Source: Hymenobacter sp. HSC-4F20 (lineage in GTDB: Bacteria; Bacteroidota; Bacteroidia; Cytophagales; Hymenobacteraceae). Taken from it: a stretch of 64,000 bases of DNA. Position 1 is the first letter of the stretch, and each line of letters begins with the position of its first letter. Below are positions 53,758-62,047 of this stretch, in pieces. The stretch is taken from positions 1 through 64,000 of the forward strand of contig NZ_JAHZTD010000005.1 in NCBI RefSeq assembly GCF_019599275.1, read 5' to 3'. The position numbers were made by a program, and so were the translations under genes. A model generated the notes under the pieces. The model was not told the DNA's origin. It saw nothing but the letters and a program-made list of their open reading frames with translations, and made no database searches.

Positions 53758-55068
53758 ATGAACGCAACGAGTTGTATGATACCCTTGAACCTTACCCGCC
53801 GCTGGCTACTGGCCGCGGCTCCCTTGCTGCTGGCCGCCTGCCACGACGAGCTGGATACCATGTACACGGAGGTTGGCGAACAGATTCCGACCTTTGTAGG
53901 TAACGACTTGAGCCTGAACACGAAGTACGCTACCGGCGAGACCTTCACCTTCGAGTTGCGGTACGCCCAGCAAACCTCGCCCCTGCGCGACGTGCGCATT
54001 TATCAGCGCATTGAGCCGGCCACCGACTCCACGTTGGTGCAAACTATTCCCTACAAAGCGGCCTTCTCCAAGCGAAAAAACGCCGATACGCTGGTGGTCA
54101 ATTACACCGTGCCCGCCGGGGTCAACAAGGCCAACGTGCGGGTGTCGGCGGTGGTAACCGCGGAAAATAGCCAGTCCAAGCTGCGCACCTTTTCCTTCCG
54201 CCTGGCCGAGCCGACGCCGACCGTAAAAGTGAACAGCGTTACCAACGTAACCGCCCCCGCCGGCAGTACCCTGGTGCCCGGCGACGTGGTGCGCTACAAC
54301 GTAGTGCTGAATGACGGCGGCATCAATGCCGCTACCAGCCTCACGGCGGCCGGCACGCTCTACAAAGACCTCGACAGCCTGATTACTTACGTGAAGGTAG
54401 GCACGGCCCCCGAGCGGCGGGCCCTGCGCCAGCGCCTACCCGCCGCTGGCGCCCAAACCGGAGCCCGCACCGCCGTTGACGTGAACGTAACCCTGCCCGC
54501 CGGCTCCAGCGGCCAGGAAGTCACCTACCGCTTCGAGGCCAAGAGCCGGTTTGCCGGCACGCCCAGCGTACGGACCGGCTCGGCTACGGCCGCGCCCCTC
54601 ACGCCGGGTACCGCCACGGCGCTGGCCGCCGCCCGTACCCTCACGCTCACTTACACCGGCACCACCGGCGGCGACCAGGCCGCCCTGGACCTAACCACGC
54701 TGAGCATGGTGCCGGCCACCGGCGACCCGCTGCTCAAGGACCTGGCTATTACCAGCACGGCCAGCAACGCCGTCCGGCTTCAGGCCCTGAACGGCAAGCC
54801 GGCAACGGGCACTACCCCCGCCGTGGAGCCCACCCGCTTCGTGAAAACCACGGCCGCCGTGTACACCGCCGCTACCCTCAACAGCATCCGGCAAACCTAC
54901 CTGAGCGCCGCCACCACGGCCCAGGTAACCACCATCGACAACGCCGTGGTGGGCGACGTGTATGTTGCCCGCCTGCGCAACGCCAACCAGTACGCCATCT
55001 TCACCGTGACGGGCCTCAACCGCACCGCCACGGACGTGACGCTGACCCTGGCCGTGAAGGCGCTGTAG
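53758..55068 (+). CDS. Third lipoprotein of the SusCD operon
   Basis: A 436-aa lipoprotein; the signal peptide ends in lipobox LAAC near residue 28 (a start at 53776 is also possible). The mature part is strand-rich and high in Thr, Ala and Val, with two or three beta-sandwich-like blocks (for example TFTFELRYAQQTSPLRDVRIYQRI and GDVVRYNVVLNDGGI) and a C-terminal AIFTVTGLNRTATDVTLTLAV. I do not recognise the family. By position, 35 bases after SusD, it is probably an outer-surface binding protein in the SusE/SusF role. A terminator follows. Confidence 0.72.
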   Translation: MNATSCMIPLNLTRRWLLAAAPLLLAACHDELDTMYTEVGEQIPTFVGNDLSLNTKYATGETFTFELRYAQQTSPLRDVRIYQRIEPATDSTLVQTIPYKAAFSKRKNADTLVVNYTVPAGVNKANVRVSAVVTAENSQSKLRTFSFRLAEPTPTVKVNSVTNVTAPAGSTLVPGDVVRYNVVLNDGGINAATSLTAAGTLYKDLDSLITYVKVGTAPERRALRQRLPAAGAQTGARTAVDVNVTLPAGSSGQEVTYRFEAKSRFAGTPSVRTGSATAAPLTPGTATALAAARTLTLTYTGTTGGDQAALDLTTLSMVPATGDPLLKDLAITSTASNAVRLQALNGKPATGTTPAVEPTRFVKTTAAVYTAATLNSIRQTYLSAATTAQVTTIDNAVVGDVYVARLRNANQYAIFTVTGLNRTATDVTLTLAVKAL

Positions 55069-55086
55069 ACGCTTTTCGTTACGGCA

Positions 55087-55125
55087 CAAAAAAGGGCCTC
55101 CCCGGTTTGGGGAGGCCCTTTTTTG
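55087..55125 (+). terminator. Intrinsic terminator closing the SusCD operon
   Basis: A perfect 17-bp stem CAAAAAAGGGCCTCCCC (55087-55103) with its complement at 55109-55125 and a 5-base loop. It also lies 9 bases beyond the stop of the converging GHL10 gene. Confidence 0.9.
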
Positions 55126-55134
55126 TTAGGCCAG

Positions 55135-56916
55135 TTAACGCCCGCCAAACAGCCGCCGGAAGAAGCCGCCGCGCCGCTTGGGCTTGGTTTTGACTTTTAC
55201 CTTGGTAGGCGTGCTAACGGTAGTAGGTGGTCGTGGGGTAGCTGGCCGGGGTGTGGGGCGCACGGGTGGCGCAGTGGGCTGGGTGGTGGCCGGGGACGGG
55301 GTAGCAACGGGCGGGGTTCCCGGCGCGGGCGGCGCGGCCTGGGCTACCACTACCTCGGCGGCGCGGCCGGTAGTGCGTACGGAAATCGGCCGGCTCTCAT
55401 TGTGCAGCCTGTCGAAGGCGGTAAGGTAGTAGGCGTAGCCGCGGCCGGCGCGGGCCGTGGTGTCCGTGAACGTGAGGGGGCGGCCGGGCTGGGGCCGGAC
55501 GAGGGCCAGCAGGTTGCGTGGGTCGTCGGGGGTAGGCGTCTGGTCGTCGGCGAAGCGGTAGAGGGCGTAGTAGGCAGCCTCGTCGCCATCAGCGGCGGCG
55601 GGGCCGGGCTGCCAGCTCAGGCGGGTGGCGGCGGCCCCGGTTGCCGCGGTCAGGTTCTGGGCCGGGCGCGGGGGCACGGCATCCAGCCAGGGCATGGTGG
55701 GCACCAGCGCGGGGTAGTGAAACTCGTGCTGCCGCAGGGAGTCGGTGGTGTTCAGCACGTTCGCCATCAACGACTTCGAGCTGAAGAATACGCTACCCCC
55801 TACTTCCGTCGGGAAGGTGCGGTTCAGGCGCACCTGCCGGGGCAGCTCGCGCGGGTTGCGCCACACCGTATCCGACTTTGTGCTTTCCGACATGCGGTAG
55901 GCCCCGTGCCCGATGTAGAGGTGGCGGCCGTTGCTGTTGCGGGCCCACCACTCCACCAGCACCGGGTACTGCGCTACCTTAAAACCGGTGCTCCAGTACA
56001 GCTGGGGCAGCACGTAGTCTACCCAGCCCTGGCGCAGCCACTCCAGGGCGTCGGCGTACAGGCCGTCGTAGCCCTGGAAGGCTTTGGTGGCCGAGCCGTT
56101 GGGGTCAGAGGTTTGGTTACGCCACACGCCGAAGGGCGAGATGCCGAACTTCACCCAGCGCTTGGTGTGCTGAATAGTATCGTGCAGGTCCCGAATCAGC
56201 GTGTTCACGTTCTGCCGGCGCCAGTCGGCCAGCTTGAGGTTATCGGGGTTGAAGCGGGCGAAGGCGTCTTCGTCGTGAATGACCTGCCCGGCCTCGGGGT
56301 AGGGATAGAAGTAGTCGTCGAAGTGAACCCCATCAATGTCGTAGCGGCGCACCACGTCCAGGATTACCTCGCTGATGTAGTTGCGCACTTCGGGCAGGCC
56401 GGGGTTGTAGAGCAGCTTGCCCGAGTAGCGCAGAAACCACTCGGGATGTTTGCGGTAAGGGTGGTTGGAAGCCAGCCGCCGCGTCACGGTGTCCATGGTG
56501 GCGCGGTAGGGGTTAAACCAGGCGTGAAACTCCATGCCGCGGTTGTGGGCTTCCTCAATCAGGAAGGGCAATGGGTCGTAGAAGGGTGCGGGGGCCTTGC
56601 CCTGCTGCCCGGTCAGCCACTTGCTCCAGGGCTCCAGGTTGCTCTGGTAAAACGCATCGGAGGCGGGCCGCACCTGCACGAACACGGCATTGATGCCGCT
56701 GCGCTGGTGGTCATCGAGCATGCGGCGGTACTCGCGGCGCTGCTGCTCCGGGGTGAGGCCGCGGCTGCTGGGCCAGTCAATATTCTCCACGGTAGCAATC
56801 CAGACGCCCCGCAGCTCCCGCTTGGGCGGCACGTCGGCGGCCCGGGCAGCCGTCAGCCAGTGGATACTCAGAACAAAAACAAACAGAAAGCGGCCGGGGG
56901 CAAGTAATCGGAACAT
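55135..56916 (-). CDS. GHL10-family (DUF187) glycosidase-like protein
   Basis: A 593-aa secreted protein. The signal peptide ends near ARA. The GHL10 core starts RELRGVWIATVENIDWPSS, with INAVFVQVRPASDAFYQS, GMEFHAWFNPYRA, the YDIDGVHFDDYFYPYP segment carrying acidic residues of the barrel, and WVDYVLPQLYWS. A fibronectin III-like domain (AATRLSWQPGPAAADGDEAAYYALYRF) follows, then a Pro/Thr-rich linker and a very basic end (KRRGGFFRRLFGGR). Relatives such as YngK act on cell-wall or surface glycans. ATG 56916 is preferred over GTGs at 56922/56919; a TACCTTCG box lies only 5 bases upstream. Confidence 0.88.
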   Translation of the reverse strand: MFRLLAPGRFLFVFVLSIHWLTAARAADVPPKRELRGVWIATVENIDWPSSRGLTPEQQRREYRRMLDDHQRSGINAVFVQVRPASDAFYQSNLEPWSKWLTGQQGKAPAPFYDPLPFLIEEAHNRGMEFHAWFNPYRATMDTVTRRLASNHPYRKHPEWFLRYSGKLLYNPGLPEVRNYISEVILDVVRRYDIDGVHFDDYFYPYPEAGQVIHDEDAFARFNPDNLKLADWRRQNVNTLIRDLHDTIQHTKRWVKFGISPFGVWRNQTSDPNGSATKAFQGYDGLYADALEWLRQGWVDYVLPQLYWSTGFKVAQYPVLVEWWARNSNGRHLYIGHGAYRMSESTKSDTVWRNPRELPRQVRLNRTFPTEVGGSVFFSSKSLMANVLNTTDSLRQHEFHYPALVPTMPWLDAVPPRPAQNLTAATGAAATRLSWQPGPAAADGDEAAYYALYRFADDQTPTPDDPRNLLALVRPQPGRPLTFTDTTARAGRGYAYYLTAFDRLHNESRPISVRTTGRAAEVVVAQAAPPAPGTPPVATPSPATTQPTAPPVRPTPRPATPRPPTTVSTPTKVKVKTKPKRRGGFFRRLFGGR

Positions 56917-57047
56917 CACCACGAAGGTACGAACAGGGAGGTGGTGAAAGAGGGGGGCCGTGAAAGAGGCGGTGAGTTGGCTGTTCTCCCGGCATCAGCT
57001 GAGTAGGCAGCGCAACCAGAACATCAGACTTCCCCTCTCACTATTTT

Positions 57048-57677
57048 CTACTCTCCCAGCGCCTCGAAGGGCAGGTCTAGCAAATCGAACTCGTCCCAGC
57101 GGTGGTAATCAAAATGCCACCACTCGTGAGGGTAGTTGATAAAGCCCTGCCGTTTCATGGCGGCCAACAGGATGCTGCGGTTCAGGATGATGTGGCTGGG
57201 TAACCCGCTGTAGTTAACGTGGGCGGCGGGCGTCAGCTCGTCGAAGTCTGTGGGCAAAGGCAAGGTCCGGCCGGTGGCTTGCTCCACCAGGCCTACATCC
57301 ACGGAGCAGCCGCGGTTGTGTTTGGAGCCGCGCCAGGGTGGGGCCGCGAAAGTTTCATTTTGCACGTGCTCATAGAAGCGCACCGTGGCACTGTAGGGGC
57401 GGTACGCATCGTAAACGCACAACCCCAGCCCCTGCCGGGCCAGCGCGTGCTGTACCCGCTGCAGGGCCTCCGCCACCGGCCGCCGCAGATAGGCCCGGGG
57501 CAACGGGTAGAGGGCCTCGCCCAGCAGGTTGCGGGCAGTGGCGTAGCGGATGTCCAGCACTACATCCGGAATCAGCTCGGTAAGGTCCACCAGTTCCTGC
57601 TCCGCACGGGCGGCAACATACTGCTGATACTGCTCCACTGAGCTGATGAGGGGAAGCCCGAACGGGTTGGTTGACAT
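57048..57677 (-). CDS. D-alanyl-D-alanine dipeptidase (VanX/DdpX family)
   Basis: A 209-aa zinc dipeptidase that hydrolyses free D-Ala-D-Ala. The M15D signature is complete: Arg93 (AYRPYSA), His120 and Asp127 in SKHNRGCSVD, and Glu185/His188 in HEWWHF. No signal peptide, so it is cytoplasmic. No VanA/VanH or VanRS genes lie nearby, so a vancomycin-resistance cassette is not indicated; recycling of wall-derived D-Ala-D-Ala fits better, alongside the NagZ fusion elsewhere in the window. Single-gene unit. Confidence 0.93.
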   Translation of the reverse strand: MSTNPFGLPLISSVEQYQQYVAARAEQELVDLTELIPDVVLDIRYATARNLLGEALYPLPRAYLRRPVAEALQRVQHALARQGLGLCVYDAYRPYSATVRFYEHVQNETFAAPPWRGSKHNRGCSVDVGLVEQATGRTLPLPTDFDELTPAAHVNYSGLPSHIILNRSILLAAMKRQGFINYPHEWWHFDYHRWDEFDLLDLPFEALGE

Positions 57678-57743
57678 GGGGACGCTTCGACCAGGACCGT
57701 AACTGGACTTGTACCGAAAGTAGCTCTTACGCTGATAAAAGCG

Positions 57744-58190
57744 CTACCGTTGCTTTACTCCACAGTACCAGCCGCCGAGCAGCGCCGAGCCTAGCAGCTC
57801 ACTGCCGCCTCGTAGAATACCTGCCCCCAGCCGCCACCGGAAGGGTAGCCCCGCGAAGTCGTAGTCGTGCTGGTCGTCGTTAAGCCCCATCCTGGCTGAC
57901 ATAGACGCCGGTGCCAAGCAGAAACTCGACGGGGCGGACCTAACCGGTGAGGTAGGCGGTGTCGGGCAGGAAGCCGTAAGCTTGGCCAATCTTACTGTAT
58001 AGCTCCACGCGGAAGGCCCGGAGCCTGCCGGGCCACCGGCCGGCAGAAAGAAACTTGCCCCAGGCATCGGGGTGCTGCGCCGCCAGGTAGCGCGGGGCGT
58101 GACTCTGCCGGGGTGGTGTAGGTAGCTACGCAGCAGGGCATAGTTGGCGGCGCAAGCCGATACCGGCGGCGGAGCAGCTCAGCTAACAAC
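57744..58190 (-). pseudogene. Decayed gene, at least two reading frames
   Basis: Read on the minus strand, plausible coding stretches occur in different frames. One gives RYLAAQHPDAWGKFLSAGGPA; a second, shifted by one, gives AFRVELYSKIGQAYGFLP and ends at a stop after AYLTG; a third gives DDQHDYDFAGLPFRWRLGAGI and ends CGVKQR then stop at 57744. Each stretch has natural composition, while the frames joining them do not. This fits a frameshifted or partly deleted gene of about 150 residues or more. I do not recognise the parent family. Sequencing error is an alternative. Confidence 0.4.
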
Positions 58191-58238
58191 ACGGGCCGGT
58201 ACCGGGTAGCTTAGCTGGCTACCCGGTACCGGCCCGTG
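58190..58238. repeat. Perfect hairpin with 21-bp arms
   Basis: Left arm 58190-58210 (CACGGGCCGGTACCGGGTAGC) is written here only by its ends, CACGGG...GTAGC; the right arm 58218-58238 is its exact complement, with a 7-base loop TTAGCTG. No T tract follows, so it is not a clear intrinsic terminator. It contains the GGGTAG core that is common in this genome. Confidence 0.7.
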
Positions 58239-58285
58239 GACCGCAGAGCAAATGGTTAGTCTGCTGCAATCAAGCAGGCGGCGGG

Positions 58286-58519
58286 CTATTCCTGAGCCGA
58301 CTGTTGAATGTCGGAACGGTCGGATTTGGTTTGGCCGCCGCCTTCCAAACCGTTGGTTTGGTCACTGTCGCCGTAGCCGCCCCGGATACCGGCGCCATCA
58401 TCTTGCGAGAGTTCTTCCTGGGTAGTGGCGGGTTGTTTAGCGGTTTCGTGCGGGGCCGTGGTGTTGGGCTGGGGGGCTTGCCCGCCGTTCTGCGGGGAGT
58501 TGCCTGGCTCGTTTGCCAT
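58286..58519 (-). CDS. Small disordered acidic protein
   Basis: A 77-aa hydrophilic protein, MANEPGNSPQNGG start, rich in Gln, Gly, Asp, Thr and Ser, with no hydrophobic core. It is likely intrinsically disordered and cytoplasmic. ATG 58519 was chosen because upstream in-frame sequence overlaps the neighbouring gene in another frame. It lies 31 bases downstream of a similar small gene. Family unknown; a stress- or desiccation-linked role is only a thought based on composition. Confidence 0.6.
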   Translation of the reverse strand: MANEPGNSPQNGGQAPQPNTTAPHETAKQPATTQEELSQDDGAGIRGGYGDSDQTNGLEGGGQTKSDRSDIQQSAQE

Positions 58520-58550
58520 ACTGATGGGAGCGTTAGGGTGGAATGAAAAG

Positions 58551-58859
58551 TTAGAGTTGGGGTACCTGGCCGGTTTCGCCGCCCGATACACCGGTGCCGG
58601 CGCTAATGGAGTTGCCGCCCACGTCGCCGTCCTGGGCGTTGCCGGGGGCGTCGTAGTTAGGAGCCCCAGACCGGACGCGGGTTCCGCTGATGGCTTGGCC
58701 GCCTTCGGTGCCGCCGCTGCCGGAGTTGTCATCGGCGTTCATGCCGGTATCCTGGCTGCCAGGAAAAATACGGCCTTCCGGCTGGCGGTCGTCCGAAACG
58801 GCGTCGGGGCGGTTAGGCAGCGTGCTGGCGTCCAGGGGTTCTTCGCGAGGAGTGCTCAT
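58551..58859 (-). CDS. Small disordered Gly/Asp-rich protein
   Basis: A 102-aa protein starting MSTPREEPLDASTLP. It has no signal peptide, no membrane segment and a composition dominated by Gly, Asp, Ser, Asn and Pro (for example DDNSGSGGTEGGQ). Probably disordered. With the 77-aa gene it forms a likely two-gene unit. I do not recognise the family. ATG 58859 avoids a poorly coding upstream extension. Confidence 0.6.
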   Translation of the reverse strand: MSTPREEPLDASTLPNRPDAVSDDRQPEGRIFPGSQDTGMNADDNSGSGGTEGGQAISGTRVRSGAPNYDAPGNAQDGDVGGNSISAGTGVSGGETGQVPQL

Positions 58860-59020
58860 GGCGGGTGGTTCTATTAGGATGAAGGATGCGGGCGAGTGGT
58901 GCCCGGCTCTGGCTATACGCAAGCCCTGGCCGGGGCGTTGAGCCCCGGCCGCTGGTAGTCCGGTGGCTTTTTCCCATTTTAGAGGGATTTTTCTGCTGCT
59001 ATTCCTTTCCTTATCCGCGC

Positions 59021-59866
59021 ATGGCTGCTGCATCTACCCCCGATTCGTTTCTGCAAAAAACCACCGATGAGCTGCTTTACCTGGTGCAGCACCCCGAGCT
59101 GTATCACCCTGCCCTAATCGCCGAAGCTGGGCGGGAACTACGGCGGCGCGGGGCCAGCCTACCCAATCCGTCCGCTCCGGAACCAGGGCCACCGCCGGTA
59201 GCTATTGAGGAGGAGCCGGCCCGGGCGGGAGCCAGCCGCTGGTGGCCAGCCGGAGTGCTAGCGGCGGCCGTGCTGGGGCTGGGCTGGTGGGGCCTGCGCT
59301 CCTCGTCGGCTCCGAGCACCACACCGGCCGCCAAAGTTGTTGCCCGGCCGGCCGCGCCCATTGTGCTGGAGGCGGTGAAAGCGGAGCGGCTACCCGATTT
59401 TGAGGCAGAGACGGCCGCTCAGGTGGCCGAGTTGCGCCGGCAGCTGCCCGCCTCCGAGCGCGCCGATACTACTGCCACCGGCCGCTACCTGCGTATGGCC
59501 CGGCGTTACTGGCTGGCCGAAAACGCAGCCGTTCACCTCACCAAGCAAGCTCGCACCAACGCCGCCACGGGTGTTTTTCCAGGTCAGGTTGACCTCGCGC
59601 TGGAACGCATTTCCTGGTTTATGCGCGCCAAAGCCTATAACCAGCACCTCACGCCCCTTATGGAGGCTCGTCTGACGCTTATGCAACAAGGCCTGGCGCT
59701 GCGCCGCAGCTCCTTGCAAAGCTTTAAGTCGCGCTACGAGGCAGAATTGACCATGATGGACCCCGGGGAGGAGCGCGTGAATGAGGAAGCTACGGGCTTT
59801 GCGGAAGAGCTGCGCGGCCGCTACCAGCGGAAAGAGCCTATTCGGGGCAATATCACAGACCTTTAG
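59021..59866 (+). CDS. Single-pass membrane protein with N-terminal module shared with rhomboid neighbour
   Basis: A 281-aa protein. Residues 9-44 (FLQKTTDELLYLVQHPELY...ELRRRG) closely match residues 9-44 of the rhomboid protease encoded next. A Pro-rich linker leads to one membrane helix near 72-92 (WWPAGVLAAAVLGLGWWGL). The C-terminal domain is helical (LPDFEAETAAQVAELRRQLP, YLRMARRYWLAENAAVHLTK) and not recognised. It could be a partner, regulator or substrate of the protease; this is inference from position and the shared module. ATG 59021 was chosen to begin at the module. Confidence 0.72.
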   Translation: MAAASTPDSFLQKTTDELLYLVQHPELYHPALIAEAGRELRRRGASLPNPSAPEPGPPPVAIEEEPARAGASRWWPAGVLAAAVLGLGWWGLRSSSAPSTTPAAKVVARPAAPIVLEAVKAERLPDFEAETAAQVAELRRQLPASERADTTATGRYLRMARRYWLAENAAVHLTKQARTNAATGVFPGQVDLALERISWFMRAKAYNQHLTPLMEARLTLMQQGLALRRSSLQSFKSRYEAELTMMDPGEERVNEEATGFAEELRGRYQRKEPIRGNITDL

Positions 59867-59974
59867 CCGGGTAGCCCGCAATCCTGTCAGGTGCTGGCGG
59901 GCTGGCAGGGTTTATGACGCCGGAGGGCAGCGGCCAAGCGCTTACGGTACGGGCCGCCGTCTTGCTTTTCGTAC

Positions 59975-60796
59975 ATGCCTGCCCCCGACCCCGCCGCGCT
60001 TTTCGCCCAGAAGACCGATGCTGAGCTGCTTTACCTGGCCCAGCACGCGCCCCACTATCCGGCGGCGGTGGGCCGGGCTGCCGTGCAGGAGCTGCAACGG
60101 CGCGGCCTGATTCCAACTGAGCTGCCCGCCCTACCTTCCACGCCAGCTCCGGCCCCCGAGCCGGAGCTTACCGCCGCCGGACTACTCTGGGGCACCCTTA
60201 AAGGAATTGCATGGCCTCGCCCGGGCTACCGTGTAACTCCCTTCCTGCTCGGGCTGAACGTGCTGGTGTACTTGGCCATGGCAGCGGCCGGCGTTAGCCT
60301 CTGGCACCCCAGCGGCGCCGACCTGATACGCTGGGGCTCGAACGTCACTTCTCTCACCCCCACCCAGCCCTGGCGCCTGCTCACCAGCTGCTTTCTGCAC
60401 GGTGGGGTGGCGCATCTGGTTACCAACATGGCCTCGCTCCTATTTTTGGGGCTGCTCACGGAGCGGTTGGTGGGGGGGCGCCGGTTTTTGACGGGTTACC
60501 TGCTCAGTGGTCTGGGGGGCAGCCTGCTTAGCTGGTGGTGGCACACCCAGGGGCTAAACTCGGTGGGGGCCTCCGGCGCTATCTTTGGCCTCTACGGGCT
60601 ACTGTTGTGTACGCTCGTCCGGCGGCCAGCCGCTTTTACCCGCTCCGAGCGCTACACCGTGCTGCTCTTCGTTCTGTATCTGGTAGCGGGTAGTCTGGCC
60701 ACGGGCTTACAAACCCACACTACCGATAATGCCGCCCACCTGGGGGGGCTGCTGGTGGGTGCAACGTGGGGCCTGCTGGTGCGGCCGCACCGTTAG
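59975..60796 (+). CDS. Rhomboid-family intramembrane serine protease
   Basis: A 273-aa rhomboid protease. After an N-terminal module (residues 8-44) and a Pro-rich linker come six or so membrane helices with the family landmarks: W-R-LLTSCFLHGGVAHLVTNM near 132-152, catalytic Ser200 in GASGAIFGLYG and catalytic His255 in NAAHLGGLLVG. It cuts membrane proteins within the bilayer. The extra soluble N-terminal module is shared with the upstream gene product, which suggests a common ligand or a docking role. The gap between the genes is 108 bases. Confidence 0.92.
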   Translation: MPAPDPAALFAQKTDAELLYLAQHAPHYPAAVGRAAVQELQRRGLIPTELPALPSTPAPAPEPELTAAGLLWGTLKGIAWPRPGYRVTPFLLGLNVLVYLAMAAAGVSLWHPSGADLIRWGSNVTSLTPTQPWRLLTSCFLHGGVAHLVTNMASLLFLGLLTERLVGGRRFLTGYLLSGLGGSLLSWWWHTQGLNSVGASGAIFGLYGLLLCTLVRRPAAFTRSERYTVLLFVLYLVAGSLATGLQTHTTDNAAHLGGLLVGATWGLLVRPHR

Positions 60797-60908
60797 TTTT
60801 ACGAAAGAAGCAGAATTATGCAACTCTTTTAACAAAATTGTGCCTCAGTAGTATTGATCTTACATAAACTGCTACTTTCCTTTCCAGTTACCTAATACTC
60901 TGTTTTGT

Positions 60909-61838
60909 ATGAAACATCTGCTACGCTCTTTTTTCGCGGGAATAAGCCTGTTAGCGGCCACCTCGACGGCCCAGGCACAAACCCCCACGCCCGTTCCCAA
61001 CGGTACGCTCGATACCTGGGTAGCCCGCAATGCGGCCCGGGAAATACCTCAGGGCTGGTTTACCACGGAGGATATTCTGGAGCCTTTGGTTGGGCAGCAG
61101 CTCCCCGCTATTGGCTTCGTAACCAAATCCACGACGGTGCACCAGGGCACATTTGCCGCCGAGCTGACCAGCATTGATATCGGCTCGGCTTCTCCCCTCG
61201 TACTGCCGGGCATTATTGGTACGGGCACCGATGGCGTAGCGGGCATTCCGTATACCTCCCGGCCCGCCCGGCTGCAGTTCTGGTACCGCCTCACCGGCGC
61301 CGATGCCAAAGCCGATTCGGCTTACGTGGGGGCTATCCTAGCTCGCAATGTTGGGGGCGAGTCTCAGGTAATTGGCACAAGCGAGGTCCTGCTTGCCCCC
61401 GCGGCGGTGTATACGCTGGTCAGCGAGCCTTTTGAGTACACCCCCCTGGGCCTGTCGCCGGACACGCTGCTGGTAGAAGCTCTTTCCGGTATTGCCGATG
61501 AGTTGCACGACGGCACCAAGCTGCTCATTGACGACATTCAGCTGACGGGCAGCATCACGGCCACCCGCAACCCCGCGGCCGAGGCTGCCCTGCAGATTTA
61601 CCCCAACCCTAGCGCCACGGGCGAGTTTTCCCTGGCCTCTCTCACCGACGCGACTGTTTCGACGGCTCCCTTCACGGTTACCGACGTTACGGGCCGGGTA
61701 GTACTGCGCCAGGACAAAGCGCCGCTCAGCGCCGCCCGCGGCCGCCTGGTTGACTTGCGCGAGCAGCGCAGTGGCGTGTACCTACTCCAACTGAACACGC
61801 CCGATGGCATCCTGACTCGTAAACTGGTTATTCAGTAA
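60909..61838 (+). CDS. T9SS cargo protein with PCMD-like domain
   Basis: A 309-aa secreted protein. The signal peptide ends near QAQ at 24. The mature N-terminus has 'NGTLDTW...EIPQGW' and later SRPARLQFWYRL, PFEYT and LLIDDIQLTG, a layout that resembles the putative carbohydrate metabolism (PCMD) jelly-roll family. The C-terminal 80 residues, from LQIYPNPSATGEFSL to LTRKLVIQ, are a type A T9SS domain. A glycan-binding surface role is possible. It stands alone with an AT-rich leader and a strong terminator. Confidence 0.85.
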   Translation: MKHLLRSFFAGISLLAATSTAQAQTPTPVPNGTLDTWVARNAAREIPQGWFTTEDILEPLVGQQLPAIGFVTKSTTVHQGTFAAELTSIDIGSASPLVLPGIIGTGTDGVAGIPYTSRPARLQFWYRLTGADAKADSAYVGAILARNVGGESQVIGTSEVLLAPAAVYTLVSEPFEYTPLGLSPDTLLVEALSGIADELHDGTKLLIDDIQLTGSITATRNPAAEAALQIYPNPSATGEFSLASLTDATVSTAPFTVTDVTGRVVLRQDKAPLSAARGRLVDLREQRSGVYLLQLNTPDGILTRKLVIQ

Positions 61839-61857
61839 ACGCTACCGCTTATATCAG

Positions 61858-61893
61858 GCCCCGCCCCGGACTACTTTCGGGGCGGGGCTTTTT
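61858..61893 (+). terminator. Intrinsic terminator after T9SS gene
   Basis: A 10-bp GC-only stem GCCCCGCCCC/GGGGCGGGGC (61858-61867 with 61879-61888) followed by TTTTT. Confidence 0.85.
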
Positions 61894-62047
61894 GTGCTGC
61901 GTACTGGCCGGTAGGTTTGGCCCGGGTGAAAGCTCACTCCACACCCTCCGGGCAGTCTTCTGGGCTTGGGGCCTCCCGAAGCTGCTGACAGGGCCGGGGC
62001 ACCTTCGCCGGCAGCCATACGTTGGTAGTTTTCTACCTTGCCGCTTC

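Larger units (their letters stand above)
57678..58285. other. Region without an intact gene
   Basis: A 608-bp stretch between the VanX gene and the small protein gene at 58286. It holds the decayed gene (57744-58190) and the 21-bp-arm hairpin (58190-58238). Nothing else was recognised. Confidence 0.6.

Noticed and set aside
55123..56907. A 594-codon open frame opposite the GHL10 gene
   Set aside because: It mirrors almost the whole GHL10 gene in antisense. Composition (Gly, Val, Ala, His, Gln-rich) is that of a GC-rich shadow frame, with no domain and no signal.
57048..57677. Vancomycin-resistance cluster
   Set aside because: VanX alone is present. VanH, VanA-type ligase and VanRS genes are absent from the window, so recycling is the simpler reading.
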